From positions 1-64,000 of the forward strand of contig JBEDTR010000007.1 in the NCBI GenBank assembly GCA_040119125.1: a DNA stretch of 64,000 bases, in the 5' to 3' direction. Shown here piece by piece: positions 34,613 through 43,747 of this stretch. Origin of the DNA: Pacificitalea sp040119125. Its GTDB lineage: Bacteria; Pseudomonadota; Alphaproteobacteria; Rhodobacterales; Rhodobacteraceae. The notes under the pieces were generated by a model. The model worked only from the letters and a program-made list of their open reading frames with translations. It made no database searches and had not been told where the DNA came from. Numbering within the stretch: position 1 is the first letter of the stretch; each line of letters starts with the position of its first letter. The translations under genes were made by a program, and so were the position numbers.

Positions 34613-34852
34613 TCAATCGGCAGGCAGGGTTTCGGGCTCACCCGGCTGCGGCGTCTCATCGGTTTGTTCAACGCCACCGGTGCGACCGTCGATCTGGGTT
34701 TCGGCACCTTCGGGATCGGAGCCGTAAATGATGACCCAGCCAACCCACAACACCAGCAGCAGCAGGGCAAACCCTACCGCCAGCTTCATTCCGGTTAGCG
34801 GGCCCTTATGGCGGCGTTCCTGCTTTTCGATATCAGTATGTGGGGCGGACAT
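34613..34852 (-). CDS. small single-pass membrane protein
   Basis: 79 residues from the ATG at 34852, preceded by GAGGAG. A basic N-terminal 20 residues leads into one transmembrane helix (about 22-44: LAVGFALLLLVLWVGWVIIY), then an acidic, proline-rich tail. The frame upstream of this ATG is open for 1.8 kb, but that part is the antisense of pepN. Function unknown. Confidence 0.75.
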   Translation of the reverse strand: MSAPHTDIEKQERRHKGPLTGMKLAVGFALLLLVLWVGWVIIYGSDPEGAETQIDGRTGGVEQTDETPQPGEPETLPAD

Positions 34853-35062
34853 AGCGGTAACTCCTCGGATCCGGGTGGGGGGCCGCGGCGGCGCAGCGGC
34901 GGTCAGGCGACGCGGGTCTTGGGGGATCGTGCATCGGTTGAACCCCCTCGCTTGCAAGCTTAACGTCACCGTAACGACATCGGTTCCGCGCGCCGCGCAC
35001 GGCCCTGTCGCAGCTTGCCCGCCACCGGCCACCCGCGCCTGTCGCACCGAAAAGGACATTTC

Positions 35063-37639
35063 ATGAAAGACGCCGCTCCCCACTCGCCACAGGCGGTCCG
35101 GCTCGCAGATTATACGCCGTGGAGCCATGGGATCGACCGGGTGCAGCTGACCTTCCGGCTCGACCCGCAGGCCACGCGGGTGATCTCGCGCATGGCGCTG
35201 GAGCCGAACCCGACGCTTGCGCCCGTCCGTCGCATGTTCCTGCATGGCGAAGGCCTGACATTCATCCGGGCCAGCATCGACGGCCAACCGGTCACGCCGG
35301 ACCTGACCGAGACCGGCCTGTTTTGCGACGTCCCCGACGGCCCGTTCACATGGGAATGCGAGGTCGAAATCGCGCCGCTGGGCAATACCGCGCTGGACGG
35401 GCTTTATATGTCGAACGGCATGTATTGCACGCAATGCGAGGCCGAAGGTTTTCGCAAGATCACCTATTATCCCGACCGCCCCGATGTGATGGCGCCGTTT
35501 GACGTGCGGATCGAAAGCGCGATGCCGGTGCTTTTGTCGAACGGCAATCCGGGGGCTCAGGGCACGCTGGCCGATGGCACCCCATGGATCGAATGGCATG
35601 ACCCCTGGCCGAAACCTTCGTATCTGTTCGCGCTGGTCGCGGGCGATCTGCGCGCCTATTCCGACCGGTTCACGACCGCATCGGGCCGGGATGTAGCGCT
35701 CGACATCTGGGTGCGCCCCGGCGACGAGGATCGCTGCGCCTACGCGATGGACGCGTTGAAACGGTCGATGCGCTGGGACGAAGACGTCTACGGGCGCGAA
35801 TATGATCTGGACGTGTTCAACATCGTCGCGGTCGATGATTTCAACATGGGCGCGATGGAAAACAAGGGGTTGAACATCTTCAACTCCAAATACGTCCTGG
35901 CCTCCCCGCAGACCGCGACCGACCGCGATTACGAATTGATCGAAGGGATCATCGCGCATGAGTATTTTCACAACTGGACCGGCAATCGCATCACCTGCCG
36001 CGACTGGTTTCAGCTGTGCCTGAAAGAAGGCCTGACCGTGTTCCGCGATCAGCAATTTTCCGGGGATCAGCGGTCGGTGCCGGTCAAGCGAATCGACGAT
36101 GTGCTGCAACTGCGGGCCCGCCAGTTCCGCGAGGATAACGGCCCGCTGGCCCATCCGGTGCGCCCGTCGAGCTATATCGAGATCAACAATTTCTACACCG
36201 CAACCGTCTACGAAAAGGGCGCGGAGGTCATCGGCATGCTGAAATTGCTGGTAGGCGACGCGGGATATGCCGCGGCGCTCGCGCTTTATTTCGAGCGCCA
36301 TGATGGCGACGCGGCCACGATCGAGGATTGGCTCACCGTCTTCGAGGATGCCACTGGCCGCGATCTGCGCCAATTCGCGCGATGGTATACGCAGGCCGGC
36401 ACGCCACGGCTGACGGTCGATGAAAGCTTTGCCGAGGGGCGCTACACCCTGCGGTTCCGACAGCAGACGCCGCCCACCCCCGGCCAGCCCGAAAAACTGC
36501 CGCAGGTCATTCCGATTGCCGTTGGCCTGCTGGACCCCGACGGGCAGGAAGTGCTGCCGACGACGGTGTTGGAGATGACGCAGGCCGAGCAAAGTTTCAG
36601 CTTTGACGGGTTGTCCGCGCGTCCTGTGCCATCGCTGCTGCGAGGATTTTCCGCGCCGGTCATCCTCGACCGGGCCAGTGACCAGAGCGAGCGGGCCTTC
36701 CTGCTGGCGCATGACACTGATCCGTTTAACCGCTGGGACGCCGGACGGAGCCTAGCAAAGGATGTGCTGCTGCGGATGGTCAGCGACGGGGCCGCGCCCG
36801 GCGCCAATTACCTTGCCGCTCTGGATCGGGTTTTGAGCGACACCAGCCTCGACCCCGCATTTCGCGCGCTGGCGCTGCAATTGCCGTCCGAAGATGACAT
36901 GGCGCAAAGCCTGCATGACAGCGGCACCACCCCCGATCCGACCGCGATCCACGCGGCCCGCGAGGCATTGGCGCAGGCGCAGGCCGAAGCGCTGAAACCG
37001 AAGCTGCCCGGTTTGCTGACCGCATTGACCCGGCCCGGCCCCTATTCGCCCGACGCGGAGGCGGCGGGCGCCCGGGCATTGCGCCACACCGCGCTGGCGC
37101 TGATGACCCGGCTGGATCAGGGGGCGCAGGCGGCGCAGGAATTCGAGCGTGCCGATAACATGACCGAAGAATTGGGTGCGCTGGGCTTGTTGATCCGCGC
37201 CGGACAGGGTGACGGACCGGTGGCGCGCTTTGCCGAGCGATGGGGCCATGACCGGCTGGTCATGGACAAGTGGTTTCAGTTGCAGGTCAATATGGCCCCG
37301 CCTGCAGAGGCTGTTGCCCGCGCCGAGGCGCTGGCCCAGCGCGCCGATTTCGAGTGGAAGAACCCCAATCGTTTCCGCGCGCTGATCGGCGGGCTGGCCG
37401 GAAACGCCGCAGGGTTTCACGACCCCACGGGCGCGGGCTACCGATTTGTCGGCGATTGGCTGCAAAAGCTCGACCAAGTGAACCCCCAGACCACTGCGCG
37501 GATGACGACGGTGTTTGAAACCTGGCCTCGCTACGATGCAGATCGGCAGGGCATGATTCGCGAGACGCTGACCGCGATTGCGGCTACGCCCGGCCTGTCG
37601 CGTGACACGGGCGAAATGGTGGGCCGCATCCTGGGCTGA
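35063..37639 (+). CDS. pepN: aminopeptidase N (M1 family)
   Basis: 858 residues from the ATG at 35063. The exopeptidase motif GAMEN is at 263-267, and the zinc site H299-E300-x2-H303 with E322 is intact in HEYFHNWTGNR. Domain order is the usual N-terminal beta saddle, thermolysin-like catalytic domain, small beta domain and large C-terminal helical domain. It removes N-terminal residues from cytoplasmic peptides. Convergent with the receiver-domain gene, 2 bp apart. Confidence 0.96.
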   Translation: MKDAAPHSPQAVRLADYTPWSHGIDRVQLTFRLDPQATRVISRMALEPNPTLAPVRRMFLHGEGLTFIRASIDGQPVTPDLTETGLFCDVPDGPFTWECEVEIAPLGNTALDGLYMSNGMYCTQCEAEGFRKITYYPDRPDVMAPFDVRIESAMPVLLSNGNPGAQGTLADGTPWIEWHDPWPKPSYLFALVAGDLRAYSDRFTTASGRDVALDIWVRPGDEDRCAYAMDALKRSMRWDEDVYGREYDLDVFNIVAVDDFNMGAMENKGLNIFNSKYVLASPQTATDRDYELIEGIIAHEYFHNWTGNRITCRDWFQLCLKEGLTVFRDQQFSGDQRSVPVKRIDDVLQLRARQFREDNGPLAHPVRPSSYIEINNFYTATVYEKGAEVIGMLKLLVGDAGYAAALALYFERHDGDAATIEDWLTVFEDATGRDLRQFARWYTQAGTPRLTVDESFAEGRYTLRFRQQTPPTPGQPEKLPQVIPIAVGLLDPDGQEVLPTTVLEMTQAEQSFSFDGLSARPVPSLLRGFSAPVILDRASDQSERAFLLAHDTDPFNRWDAGRSLAKDVLLRMVSDGAAPGANYLAALDRVLSDTSLDPAFRALALQLPSEDDMAQSLHDSGTTPDPTAIHAAREALAQAQAEALKPKLPGLLTALTRPGPYSPDAEAAGARALRHTALALMTRLDQGAQAAQEFERADNMTEELGALGLLIRAGQGDGPVARFAERWGHDRLVMDKWFQLQVNMAPPAEAVARAEALAQRADFEWKNPNRFRALIGGLAGNAAGFHDPTGAGYRFVGDWLQKLDQVNPQTTARMTTVFETWPRYDADRQGMIRETLTAIAATPGLSRDTGEMVGRILG

Positions 37640-37641
37640 AC

Positions 37642-38400
37642 TCAGAACTTGAAATCGAAACCGTTGGGCGTGTCCTCCTCATAAAGCCAGTCAAATCCCG
37701 GACCGGTGGGGGGCGCGCCCAATTCCGCGAAAGCCGCGCGCAGACTGTCGGCCAGTGCGGGGCTGAGCCGGTTGGGGCTGAGCATCTGGGACATTGCCTG
37801 TTTTATCATGCCGTTCAGTTCCTCCGACCAGATATCGGCAGTGCCGATGCGGCGTGACAGCGCCCCATCTACGGCGCGGGCCAATGTTGCGGCGGTAAGT
37901 CGATCCTTGCCCAGAAAATCGCAGCAGCCGCGCTTCATCGCGTCCACCGCCAGTTCGGCGCGGTCCTCCCCGGTGAGCATGATCACCGGCGGCGGAGCGG
38001 GCAGCGCGTTGACGATCCGGTCCAGCCCGTCGAGCCCGGTGCCGTCGGGAAGCCGATAATCCAGAAAGATCAATTCATACCCGTGATCGCAGGACAGCAG
38101 GCGCTGCATCTCGCCCAGATTGGCAGCCTCCTCAAAATCGAAGGCGCAAGGCAGGCTGCGCGCCACACGCCGCAAAACACGGCGGTCGAAGTCGCTATCA
38201 TCCACCAGCAACGCCGAGAGCCTGCGACCGGTCTGGTCATCGGGCATCGCGGCCTCGGTGGCGGTTTGAGCGGGCTCCGTCCGGCCCAGACCGCCATCCC
38301 CCCCATGGGACAGGGCGCAGGCGGTCATTGCATCTCGCGCGCGCGCCGCGAGGCGCGGCTCATGGGCGGATGGGGCAGTGGAAGGCGGGAATAGGGCCAT
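37642..38400 (-). CDS. response-regulator receiver-domain protein
   Basis: 252 residues from the ATG at 38400, which has GGAGAT upstream; an ATG at 38247 would remove a 51-residue leader that looks disordered. The receiver domain spans about 60-180: acidic pocket D67/D68, phosphoacceptor D114 in FLDYRLPDG, T143 in MLTGED and K165 in FLGKDR. The C-terminal 70 residues form a helical tail ending in a short aromatic segment, with no DNA-binding or enzymatic domain. No histidine kinase is next to it. It may act by protein-protein contact. Confidence 0.85.
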   Translation of the reverse strand: MALFPPSTAPSAHEPRLAARARDAMTACALSHGGDGGLGRTEPAQTATEAAMPDDQTGRRLSALLVDDSDFDRRVLRRVARSLPCAFDFEEAANLGEMQRLLSCDHGYELIFLDYRLPDGTGLDGLDRIVNALPAPPPVIMLTGEDRAELAVDAMKRGCCDFLGKDRLTAATLARAVDGALSRRIGTADIWSEELNGMIKQAMSQMLSPNRLSPALADSLRAAFAELGAPPTGPGFDWLYEEDTPNGFDFKF

Positions 38401-38566
38401 CGGGGATCTCCGGACTGAACGCGATGCCCCGCACCTTTGCTCAGGCCACGTTACGATCCGGTAAATTTCCGCCAGCTTCCGGCGCGATCGCGCAGGACCG
38501 TCTGCGCAGCACCCTTGTCATTTGCGCAGCGCACCCCAAGTTCTGGGCAATCGTCATAGAACCGTC

Positions 38567-39463
38567 ATGGAGTTGTGGTGGGAACGGCCCATGCGCGAAA
38601 GACTTGATCCTCTCATAGCTGAACGGGCGCCATGGCTGTTCAACGACGCTTTGCCTGCGCGCGCGTTGCGCCGGGGGTTGGATCGTCTGTTGGGCTATGA
38701 CCGGACTGTCGCTCTTGGCTGCGAGTTGCGCGATGCCACCGGCCCCGAGATCATGGACCGCGTGGCAGAGCTGATCGCGCGCGATGTCGAGGTCGAGGGC
38801 CTCAGCCACCTGCCCGCCACGGGACCCGCGTTGATCGTTGCCAATCACCCCACAGGCATTGCTGATGGGGTCGTGCTCTGGTCGGTGATCCGGCAGATCC
38901 GAGGCGATGCTTTTTTCTATGCCAACGCCGATATTCTGCGCGTTCTGCCGCAGATGGACAGCTTGATCTGCCCGGTTGAATGGCGTCAGGACAAACGCAC
39001 CCACGGCAAAACGCGAGAGACCATGGCCTATACCCGCCGCGCAATGCAGGCGGGCCGGGCCGGGGTGATCTTTCCGTCCGGGCGGCTGGCCAAGCGGCGC
39101 GGGTTAAGCCTGCATGAACGCCCGTGGATGGCCTCCGCCGCGATGATTGCGCGGAAATTCGACGTGCCGGTGGTCCCCGTTAATCTGCGGGCGCGCAATT
39201 CGGCGCTGTTTTACGCCTTTGACATGCTGCACCCGACGCTGCGCGACATTACCTTGTTTCACGAGACACTGAACAAGGCGCGACAGCCCTACCGGATTGA
39301 GGTCGGGCGGCCTATCGCTCCGTGCAGTTTGCCCGCCGCCACGGCGGATGCGATCGAGGAGTTGCGCGGCCAGACGCTTCGGCTGGGCGGGCGGCACGCG
39401 GTGTCGATCGTAGAGCAGACGCGCCGTCCGAAATGGGTGCGCAGTCTACAGACGGGGTATTGA
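38567..39463 (+). CDS. PlsC-like acyltransferase
   Basis: 298 residues from the ATG at 38567 (an in-frame ATG at 38591 is an alternative). The acyltransferase motif is NHPTGIAD (H94 to D100), followed by the motif IFPSGR, which fits block III of the glycerolipid acyltransferases. The usual spacing is H-x4-D, while here five residues separate the pair. Similar proteins are annotated as lysophospholipid or ornithine-lipid acyltransferases. The acceptor cannot be told from the sequence. It is divergent from the receiver-domain gene. Confidence 0.82.
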   Translation: MELWWERPMRERLDPLIAERAPWLFNDALPARALRRGLDRLLGYDRTVALGCELRDATGPEIMDRVAELIARDVEVEGLSHLPATGPALIVANHPTGIADGVVLWSVIRQIRGDAFFYANADILRVLPQMDSLICPVEWRQDKRTHGKTRETMAYTRRAMQAGRAGVIFPSGRLAKRRGLSLHERPWMASAAMIARKFDVPVVPVNLRARNSALFYAFDMLHPTLRDITLFHETLNKARQPYRIEVGRPIAPCSLPAATADAIEELRGQTLRLGGRHAVSIVEQTRRPKWVRSLQTGY

Positions 39464-39493
39464 GCCGCCGGTTTCACAGGTAATTGCGCATAA

Positions 39494-39520
39494 GAAAAAC
39501 CCCGGATCGACGATCCGGGG
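39494..39520 (-). terminator. terminator after the lytic transglycosylase gene
   Basis: Arms CCCCGGATCG and CGATCCGGGG are followed by TTTTT on the minus strand, 26 bases after the stop at 39546. Confidence 0.85.
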
Positions 39521-39545
39521 CTGTCGTTGTGCACCCTAGGTCGGC

Positions 39546-40145
39546 TTAAAGCTGGCAGTAGCTTTGCTGACCGACCCAGCGCAGGATATCGGCGCGCTTT
39601 TCCGAGCGGGTCATGGGGCCCCAATCAGCGGCCAGCCCGCCGCGTCCCGACGCCCCTACCACGCCATCGCGCGGCACGGTGCGCGCCAGAATGCGGATCG
39701 CACAGCTGAGGTTATTGGCGCCATCGCGCAGGGCTTCGCCCGTCGTGGCACTGCAATTATACGCGCGCGCCGTCGACGGCAGGATCTGCAGCAGCCCGTA
39801 ATAGAGCCCGCCGCCGCCCACCGCACGGGGGTTATAGGTGCTTTCATGCTTGGACAGGGCCGAGAGAAGCCCCACCCAGAAAGCCGCCCGATCATCCGTG
39901 CCATTGGTGGCATAGGCAGGGCAGATCGCAGCAATGTCTTTGGGCGTCATTTGCACCAGCGGCGTGCCGTGGCCTTCTTGCAGGGTCCGAAGCGCGGCTT
40001 CGGTCCAGACCTGCGAGCCCGGTTGCTGATCCCAGCGCATGACCGGCGGGGCGACCGGCTCGTTGGGCTCTGGCGCGACAGCGGCGCAGCTTGCGAGGAC
40101 GGAAAACAACAGGATCAGGGCCGAGTGGCGCAACAGACGCATCAT
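39546..40145 (-). CDS. lytic transglycosylase lipoprotein (SLT domain)
   Basis: 199 residues from the ATG at 40145; ATGs at 40142, 40181 and 40199 are also in frame. The lipobox LASC ends a signal peptide of about 20 residues. The catalytic Glu is in SKHESTYNPRAVGGGG, followed by YYGLLQILPSTA, both typical of family 1 transglycosylases. It cleaves peptidoglycan glycan strands. Length is short compared with full Slt70 but normal for the small EmtA-like type. The upstream region holds repeat cluster 3. Confidence 0.85.
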   Translation of the reverse strand: MMRLLRHSALILLFSVLASCAAVAPEPNEPVAPPVMRWDQQPGSQVWTEAALRTLQEGHGTPLVQMTPKDIAAICPAYATNGTDDRAAFWVGLLSALSKHESTYNPRAVGGGGLYYGLLQILPSTARAYNCSATTGEALRDGANNLSCAIRILARTVPRDGVVGASGRGGLAADWGPMTRSEKRADILRWVGQQSYCQL

Positions 40146-40344
40146 TAAGACATTCCGGAACAGTGGCAGACGCGGCGACATGGCCTGATTCGGTTCCATG
40201 GGGCAAGCGTGCCCGGGTCGCATGCGGCAGTCCGCCGCCGATGCAAGGGGGTAATTCCGCCGGCGCATGCGATTGTTCGGGGGTGGTGAGGGTTGGCCGC
40301 CAGGGCGCGGCGCGGCTACGTATTGTTCACGATGCGCAACGGTA

Positions 40345-40516
40345 GCCTGCCCGTGGGATGGCGCCGCAACGAGTGAGCGGTGTGCTTTATGGTGACGCCA
40401 CCTCCCCGCTCTGGGGTCGGCGCAACCTCCCAAAGCGCCAGCCCGCGAGGACGGGCAGGCGCTCGCCCGCGCGGCTTCGCCTTGCTCGCGGGCGGGTGCT
40501 CTTTAGCATAACGGTA
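40345..40516 (+). repeat. hairpin repeat copy 3a
   Basis: A complete unit. The 5' part reads GCCTGCCCGTGGGATGGCGC and the hairpin loop CGAGGA matches copy 2a. Confidence 0.88.
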
Positions 40517-40688
40517 GCCTGCCCGTGGGGTGGCGCCGCAACGAGTGAGCCGTGTGCTTTATGGTGACGCTACCTCCCCGCTCCGAGGTCGGCGCAGCCT
40601 CCCAAAGCGCCAGCCCGCCGAGACGGGCAGGCGCTCACCCGCGCGGCTTCGCCTTGCTCGCGGGCGGGTGCACTTCAGCACAACGGTA
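40517..40688 (+). repeat. hairpin repeat copy 3b
   Basis: A complete unit, close to 3a and 3c over its whole length, with GCTCACCCGC in the second stem paired to GCGGGTG. Confidence 0.88.
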
Positions 40689-40850
40689 GCCTGCCCGTGG
40701 GGTGGCGCCGCAACAAGTGAGCCGTGTCCTTTATGGTGCCACCACCCTCCCCGCTCCGGGGTCGGCGCAACCTCCCAAAGCGCCGGCCCGCCGGGACGGG
40801 CAGGCGCTCGCCCGCGCGGCTTCGCCTTGCTCGCGGGCGGGTGCGCTCGA
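40689..40850 (+). repeat. hairpin repeat copy 3c
   Basis: A complete unit. GCGCCGGCCCG replaces GCGCCAGCCCG in the first stem. It ends 165 bp before the gatB start. Confidence 0.88.
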
Positions 40851-41014
40851 CGCTGTCGGGGGCGCGCGATGGTCCACCAATCCGTCTCCACGACGCTCGC
40901 CTCACCCAGCCCGTCACACGCTACCGCACTGCCCGCTCTTGTCCGTTGCCCGACCGCGTTCTAGAAGGCGGGCAAATGCTCCGTGTTCCGCCGATCCCCG
41001 AAGGAGGCCCCGCC

Positions 41015-42526
41015 ATGCTCGATCTGACCTTTGAAGCCCCTGCCCCCAAAGTGATCTCAGGCGCTAAGCAGGACTGGGAGTTGGTCATCGGCCTTGAGGT
41101 CCACGCCCAGATCGCGACGCGGGCCAAGCTGTTCTCCGGCGCCTCGACCACCTTTGGCGCGGAGCCCAATTCCAACGTGGCTTTCGTCGATGCGGGCATG
41201 CCGGGCATGCTGCCGGTCATCAATGAGGAATGCGTGGCCCAAGCGGTGCGCACCGGTCTGGGCCTGAAGGCGGAGATCAACCTGACTTCGGCCTTCGACC
41301 GCAAGAACTACTTCTACCCCGATCTGCCGCAGGGCTATCAGATCAGCCAGCTCTATCACCCCATCGTGGGCGAAGGCGAAGTCATCGTCGACATGGCCCC
41401 CGGCATCGCCCGCCGCGTGCGGATCGAGCGTATCCATATCGAGCAGGACGCCGGTAAGTCGATCCACGACATGGACCCGCATATGTCCTTTGTCGATCTG
41501 AACCGAACCGGCGTTGCGCTGATGGAAATCGTGTCGCGCCCCGATATCCGCGGTCCCGAAGAGGCAGCCGCCTATGTCGTCAAGCTGCGCCAGATCCTGC
41601 GCTATCTGGGCACCTGCGACGGTAACATGCAAAACGGCAACCTGCGCGCCGATGTGAACGTGTCGGTCTGCACGCCCGGCGCCTATGAGAAATTCGCAGA
41701 GACCGGCGATTTCAGCCATCTGGGCACGCGCTGCGAGATCAAGAACATGAACTCCATGCGCTTTATCCAGCAGGCCATTGACCATGAGGCCCGCCGCCAG
41801 ATCGCGATTTTGGAAGACGGCGGCGAGATCGTGCAGGAAACCCGGCTTTATGATCCCGACAAGGGCGAAACCCGCTCGATGCGGTCCAAGGAAGAAGCGC
41901 ATGATTACCGCTACTTCCCCGATCCCGACCTGCTGCCGCTGGAAATCGAACAGGCTTGGGTCGATGATATCGCCGCCGGTCTGCCGGAACTGCCCGACGC
42001 CAAGAAGGCGCGTTTCGTCAAGGATTTCGGGCTGAGCGAATATGACGCCTCCGTGCTGACCGCCGAGGTGGATTCAGCCGCCTATTTCGAGGCCGTCGCC
42101 GCAGGGCGTGACGGCAAATTGGCCGCCAACTGGGTCATCAACGAATTGTTCGGGCGTCTGAAGAAAGACGACCGCGACATCGGGTCCAGCCCGGTGACGC
42201 CCGCGCAGCTGGGCGGCATTGTCGAGCTGATCGCCAAGGGCGATATTTCCGGCAAGATCGCCAAGGACCTGTTTGAAATCGTCTATACCGAAGGCGGCGA
42301 CCCGGCCAAGATCGTCGAGGATCGCGGCATGAAGCAGGTCACCGATACCGGCGCGATTGAGGCCGCCGTGGATGAGGTGATCGCCGCCAACCCCGCGCAG
42401 GTCGAGAAAGCCAAGGCCAATCCGAAGCTTGCCGGTTGGTTCGTAGGTCAGGTGATGAAGGCGACGGGCGGCAAGGCCAACCCCAAAGCCGTCAATGAAA
42501 TCGTCGCCGCCAAACTGGGGATCTAA
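41015..42526 (+). CDS. gatB: Asp-tRNA(Asn)/Glu-tRNA(Gln) amidotransferase subunit B
   Basis: 503 residues from the ATG at 41015, preceded by AAGGAGG. It is the kinase-like subunit that activates the misacylated tRNA. Family signatures are VIGLEVHAQI, FDRKNYFYPDLPQGYQISQ and GTRCEIKNMNS. The C-terminal helical YqeY-like domain ends the protein. gatC and gatA are not adjacent. The frame is open into repeat cluster 3, but the ribosome site fixes this start. Confidence 0.97.
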   Translation: MLDLTFEAPAPKVISGAKQDWELVIGLEVHAQIATRAKLFSGASTTFGAEPNSNVAFVDAGMPGMLPVINEECVAQAVRTGLGLKAEINLTSAFDRKNYFYPDLPQGYQISQLYHPIVGEGEVIVDMAPGIARRVRIERIHIEQDAGKSIHDMDPHMSFVDLNRTGVALMEIVSRPDIRGPEEAAAYVVKLRQILRYLGTCDGNMQNGNLRADVNVSVCTPGAYEKFAETGDFSHLGTRCEIKNMNSMRFIQQAIDHEARRQIAILEDGGEIVQETRLYDPDKGETRSMRSKEEAHDYRYFPDPDLLPLEIEQAWVDDIAAGLPELPDAKKARFVKDFGLSEYDASVLTAEVDSAAYFEAVAAGRDGKLAANWVINELFGRLKKDDRDIGSSPVTPAQLGGIVELIAKGDISGKIAKDLFEIVYTEGGDPAKIVEDRGMKQVTDTGAIEAAVDEVIAANPAQVEKAKANPKLAGWFVGQVMKATGGKANPKAVNEIVAAKLGI

Positions 42527-42584
42527 GCGCGCCGGTCCTGACGGGCGCGCGCGGGCATCGCAGGGCACGTCCTGCCGAAACCTG

Positions 42585-42617
42585 CGCCTCCGGCGGGCGT
42601 ATTTGAGGCAAATCGAA
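42585..42617. repeat. short intergenic element of a type seen in Rhodobacteraceae
   Basis: The stretch GCGCCTCCGGCGGGCGTATT followed by TGAGGCAAAT resembles, from memory, a short GC-rich hairpin-plus-TATTTGGGGCAAA element scattered between genes in this family. Only one copy is visible here, so the call is tentative. Confidence 0.3.
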
Positions 42618-42715
42618 GCGCTTGGCGCGGCTCACGGGGGTATGACTTTCCCCTGCCCTGCCGCGCCCTTACATTGCGCTGCGGCGCATCTGCCACGGCA
42701 ATCAGCGAGGCTGCC

Positions 42716-43315
42716 ATGACACGCTACGAATACAAGGTCGTCCCCGCCCCCGAGAAGGGTCAGCGGGTCAAGGGCGCCAAGGGCCCGCGCGAGCGGTTCG
42801 CCCATGTGCTTGAAACCTTGATGAACGAATTTGGCGCAGAGGGCTGGGAATATCTGCGCGCCGACACGCTTCCTTGTGAGGAGCGCACCGGCCTGACCGG
42901 CAAGACGGTGGTGTATCAAAACATGCTGGTCTTTCGCCGTGTGAGCGGCGCTCAGGCCGGGCTGAGCGATCCCGAGGTTGCAGGACTTCTTGCCGCGCCG
43001 CAGGCCAGCAAGGCCGAAACGCCCGCGCCGGTTTCTGCCAGTGCCGCGCCACACGCATCCGCGCCCGCGACGCCCTTCGTCGATCCGCGTGCCAGCTACG
43101 ACGACGAGAGCACGGATTTCGCCTCGGGACATGACACCCGCCCCGATACCGGACCTGATCACCGCTCCGACAATCGCTCCGCAGCTGCGGCAGCCGTCGC
43201 AGCCCTGCGCGCCAATCGCGGTGCCGAGGATAGCGGCCGCGCGCCGAAGCTCGGCCCCGCAAAGACCGAAGGCAAATCAGGCGATGGCACACCGGGCGGG
43301 CTGACGGCGGAGTGA
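42716..43315 (+). CDS. DUF4177-containing protein
   Basis: 199 residues from the ATG at 42716. The first 70 residues match DUF4177: MTRYEYKVVPAPEKG, then FGAEGWEYLRADTLP and VYQNMLVFRR, a small beta-sheet domain. The remainder is alanine-, proline- and aspartate-rich and looks disordered, ending with a charged tail. It is cytoplasmic. Function unknown. It converges with bolA. Confidence 0.75.
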   Translation: MTRYEYKVVPAPEKGQRVKGAKGPRERFAHVLETLMNEFGAEGWEYLRADTLPCEERTGLTGKTVVYQNMLVFRRVSGAQAGLSDPEVAGLLAAPQASKAETPAPVSASAAPHASAPATPFVDPRASYDDESTDFASGHDTRPDTGPDHRSDNRSAAAAAVAALRANRGAEDSGRAPKLGPAKTEGKSGDGTPGGLTAE

Positions 43316-43398
43316 TCCGCCGCGGCTGACGGCAAGCGGAGCCCCGGATCTGGGCCCCGATCTGAGCGCGGCGCTGCGCCATGCGCGCCGGGCGCGGC

Positions 43399-43659
43399 TC
43401 AGCCGGTCTCGATTTCCAGCGCCAGCGCGTGAATACGGTCGATGATCGCCGGACCCAGCGCGGAATGCACGGCGCGGTGGCGAGAGATGCGGCTCATCGG
43501 GGCAAAGACCTCGGACGCGATGCGCACCCGGAAATGGCTTTCGCCGCCGTCCTGATAGCCGGCATGGCCGCGATGTTTTTCGCTTTCGTCGATCACTTCA
43601 AGCCGAGTGGGCGAAAAATTCGTTTCCAACGCTTGGCGGATTTCCTCGGTCACGGACAT
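43399..43659 (-). CDS. bolA: BolA-family protein
   Basis: 86 residues. Class II KH-like fold. The sequence has the conserved ESHFRVRIASEVFAPMSRISRHRAV segment, with the invariant His in RHRAV. BolA proteins work with monothiol glutaredoxins in iron-sulfur cluster trafficking and can influence transcription. No glutaredoxin gene is near. It is divergent from the J-domain gene (88 bp between starts). Confidence 0.93.
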   Translation of the reverse strand: MSVTEEIRQALETNFSPTRLEVIDESEKHRGHAGYQDGGESHFRVRIASEVFAPMSRISRHRAVHSALGPAIIDRIHALALEIETG

Positions 43660-43747
43660 TTTTACCAGCCTTCCCTATTCACTCCGGCGCCATACGGTTT
43701 AAACTCCGTCCTCCGAGTCGAAAAGGGCAGAACCGAAGGGGGCAGTG

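Larger units (their letters stand above)
40345..40850 (+). repeat. repeat cluster 3: three tandem copies of the dispersed hairpin repeat
   Basis: Copies start at 40345, 40517 and 40689, a period of 172 bp twice. The linker (GTGC...TTAGCATAACGGTA or TTCAGCACAACGGTA) is cluster-specific. The cluster sits between two divergent genes, the transglycosylase and gatB, so it lies upstream of both, unlike clusters 1 and 2. Confidence 0.93.

Noticed and set aside
34853..36712. Upstream extension of the small membrane protein frame to 699 codons
   Set aside because: The extension is fully antisense to pepN. The ATG at 34852 has a good ribosome site and is followed at once by a sensible membrane protein.
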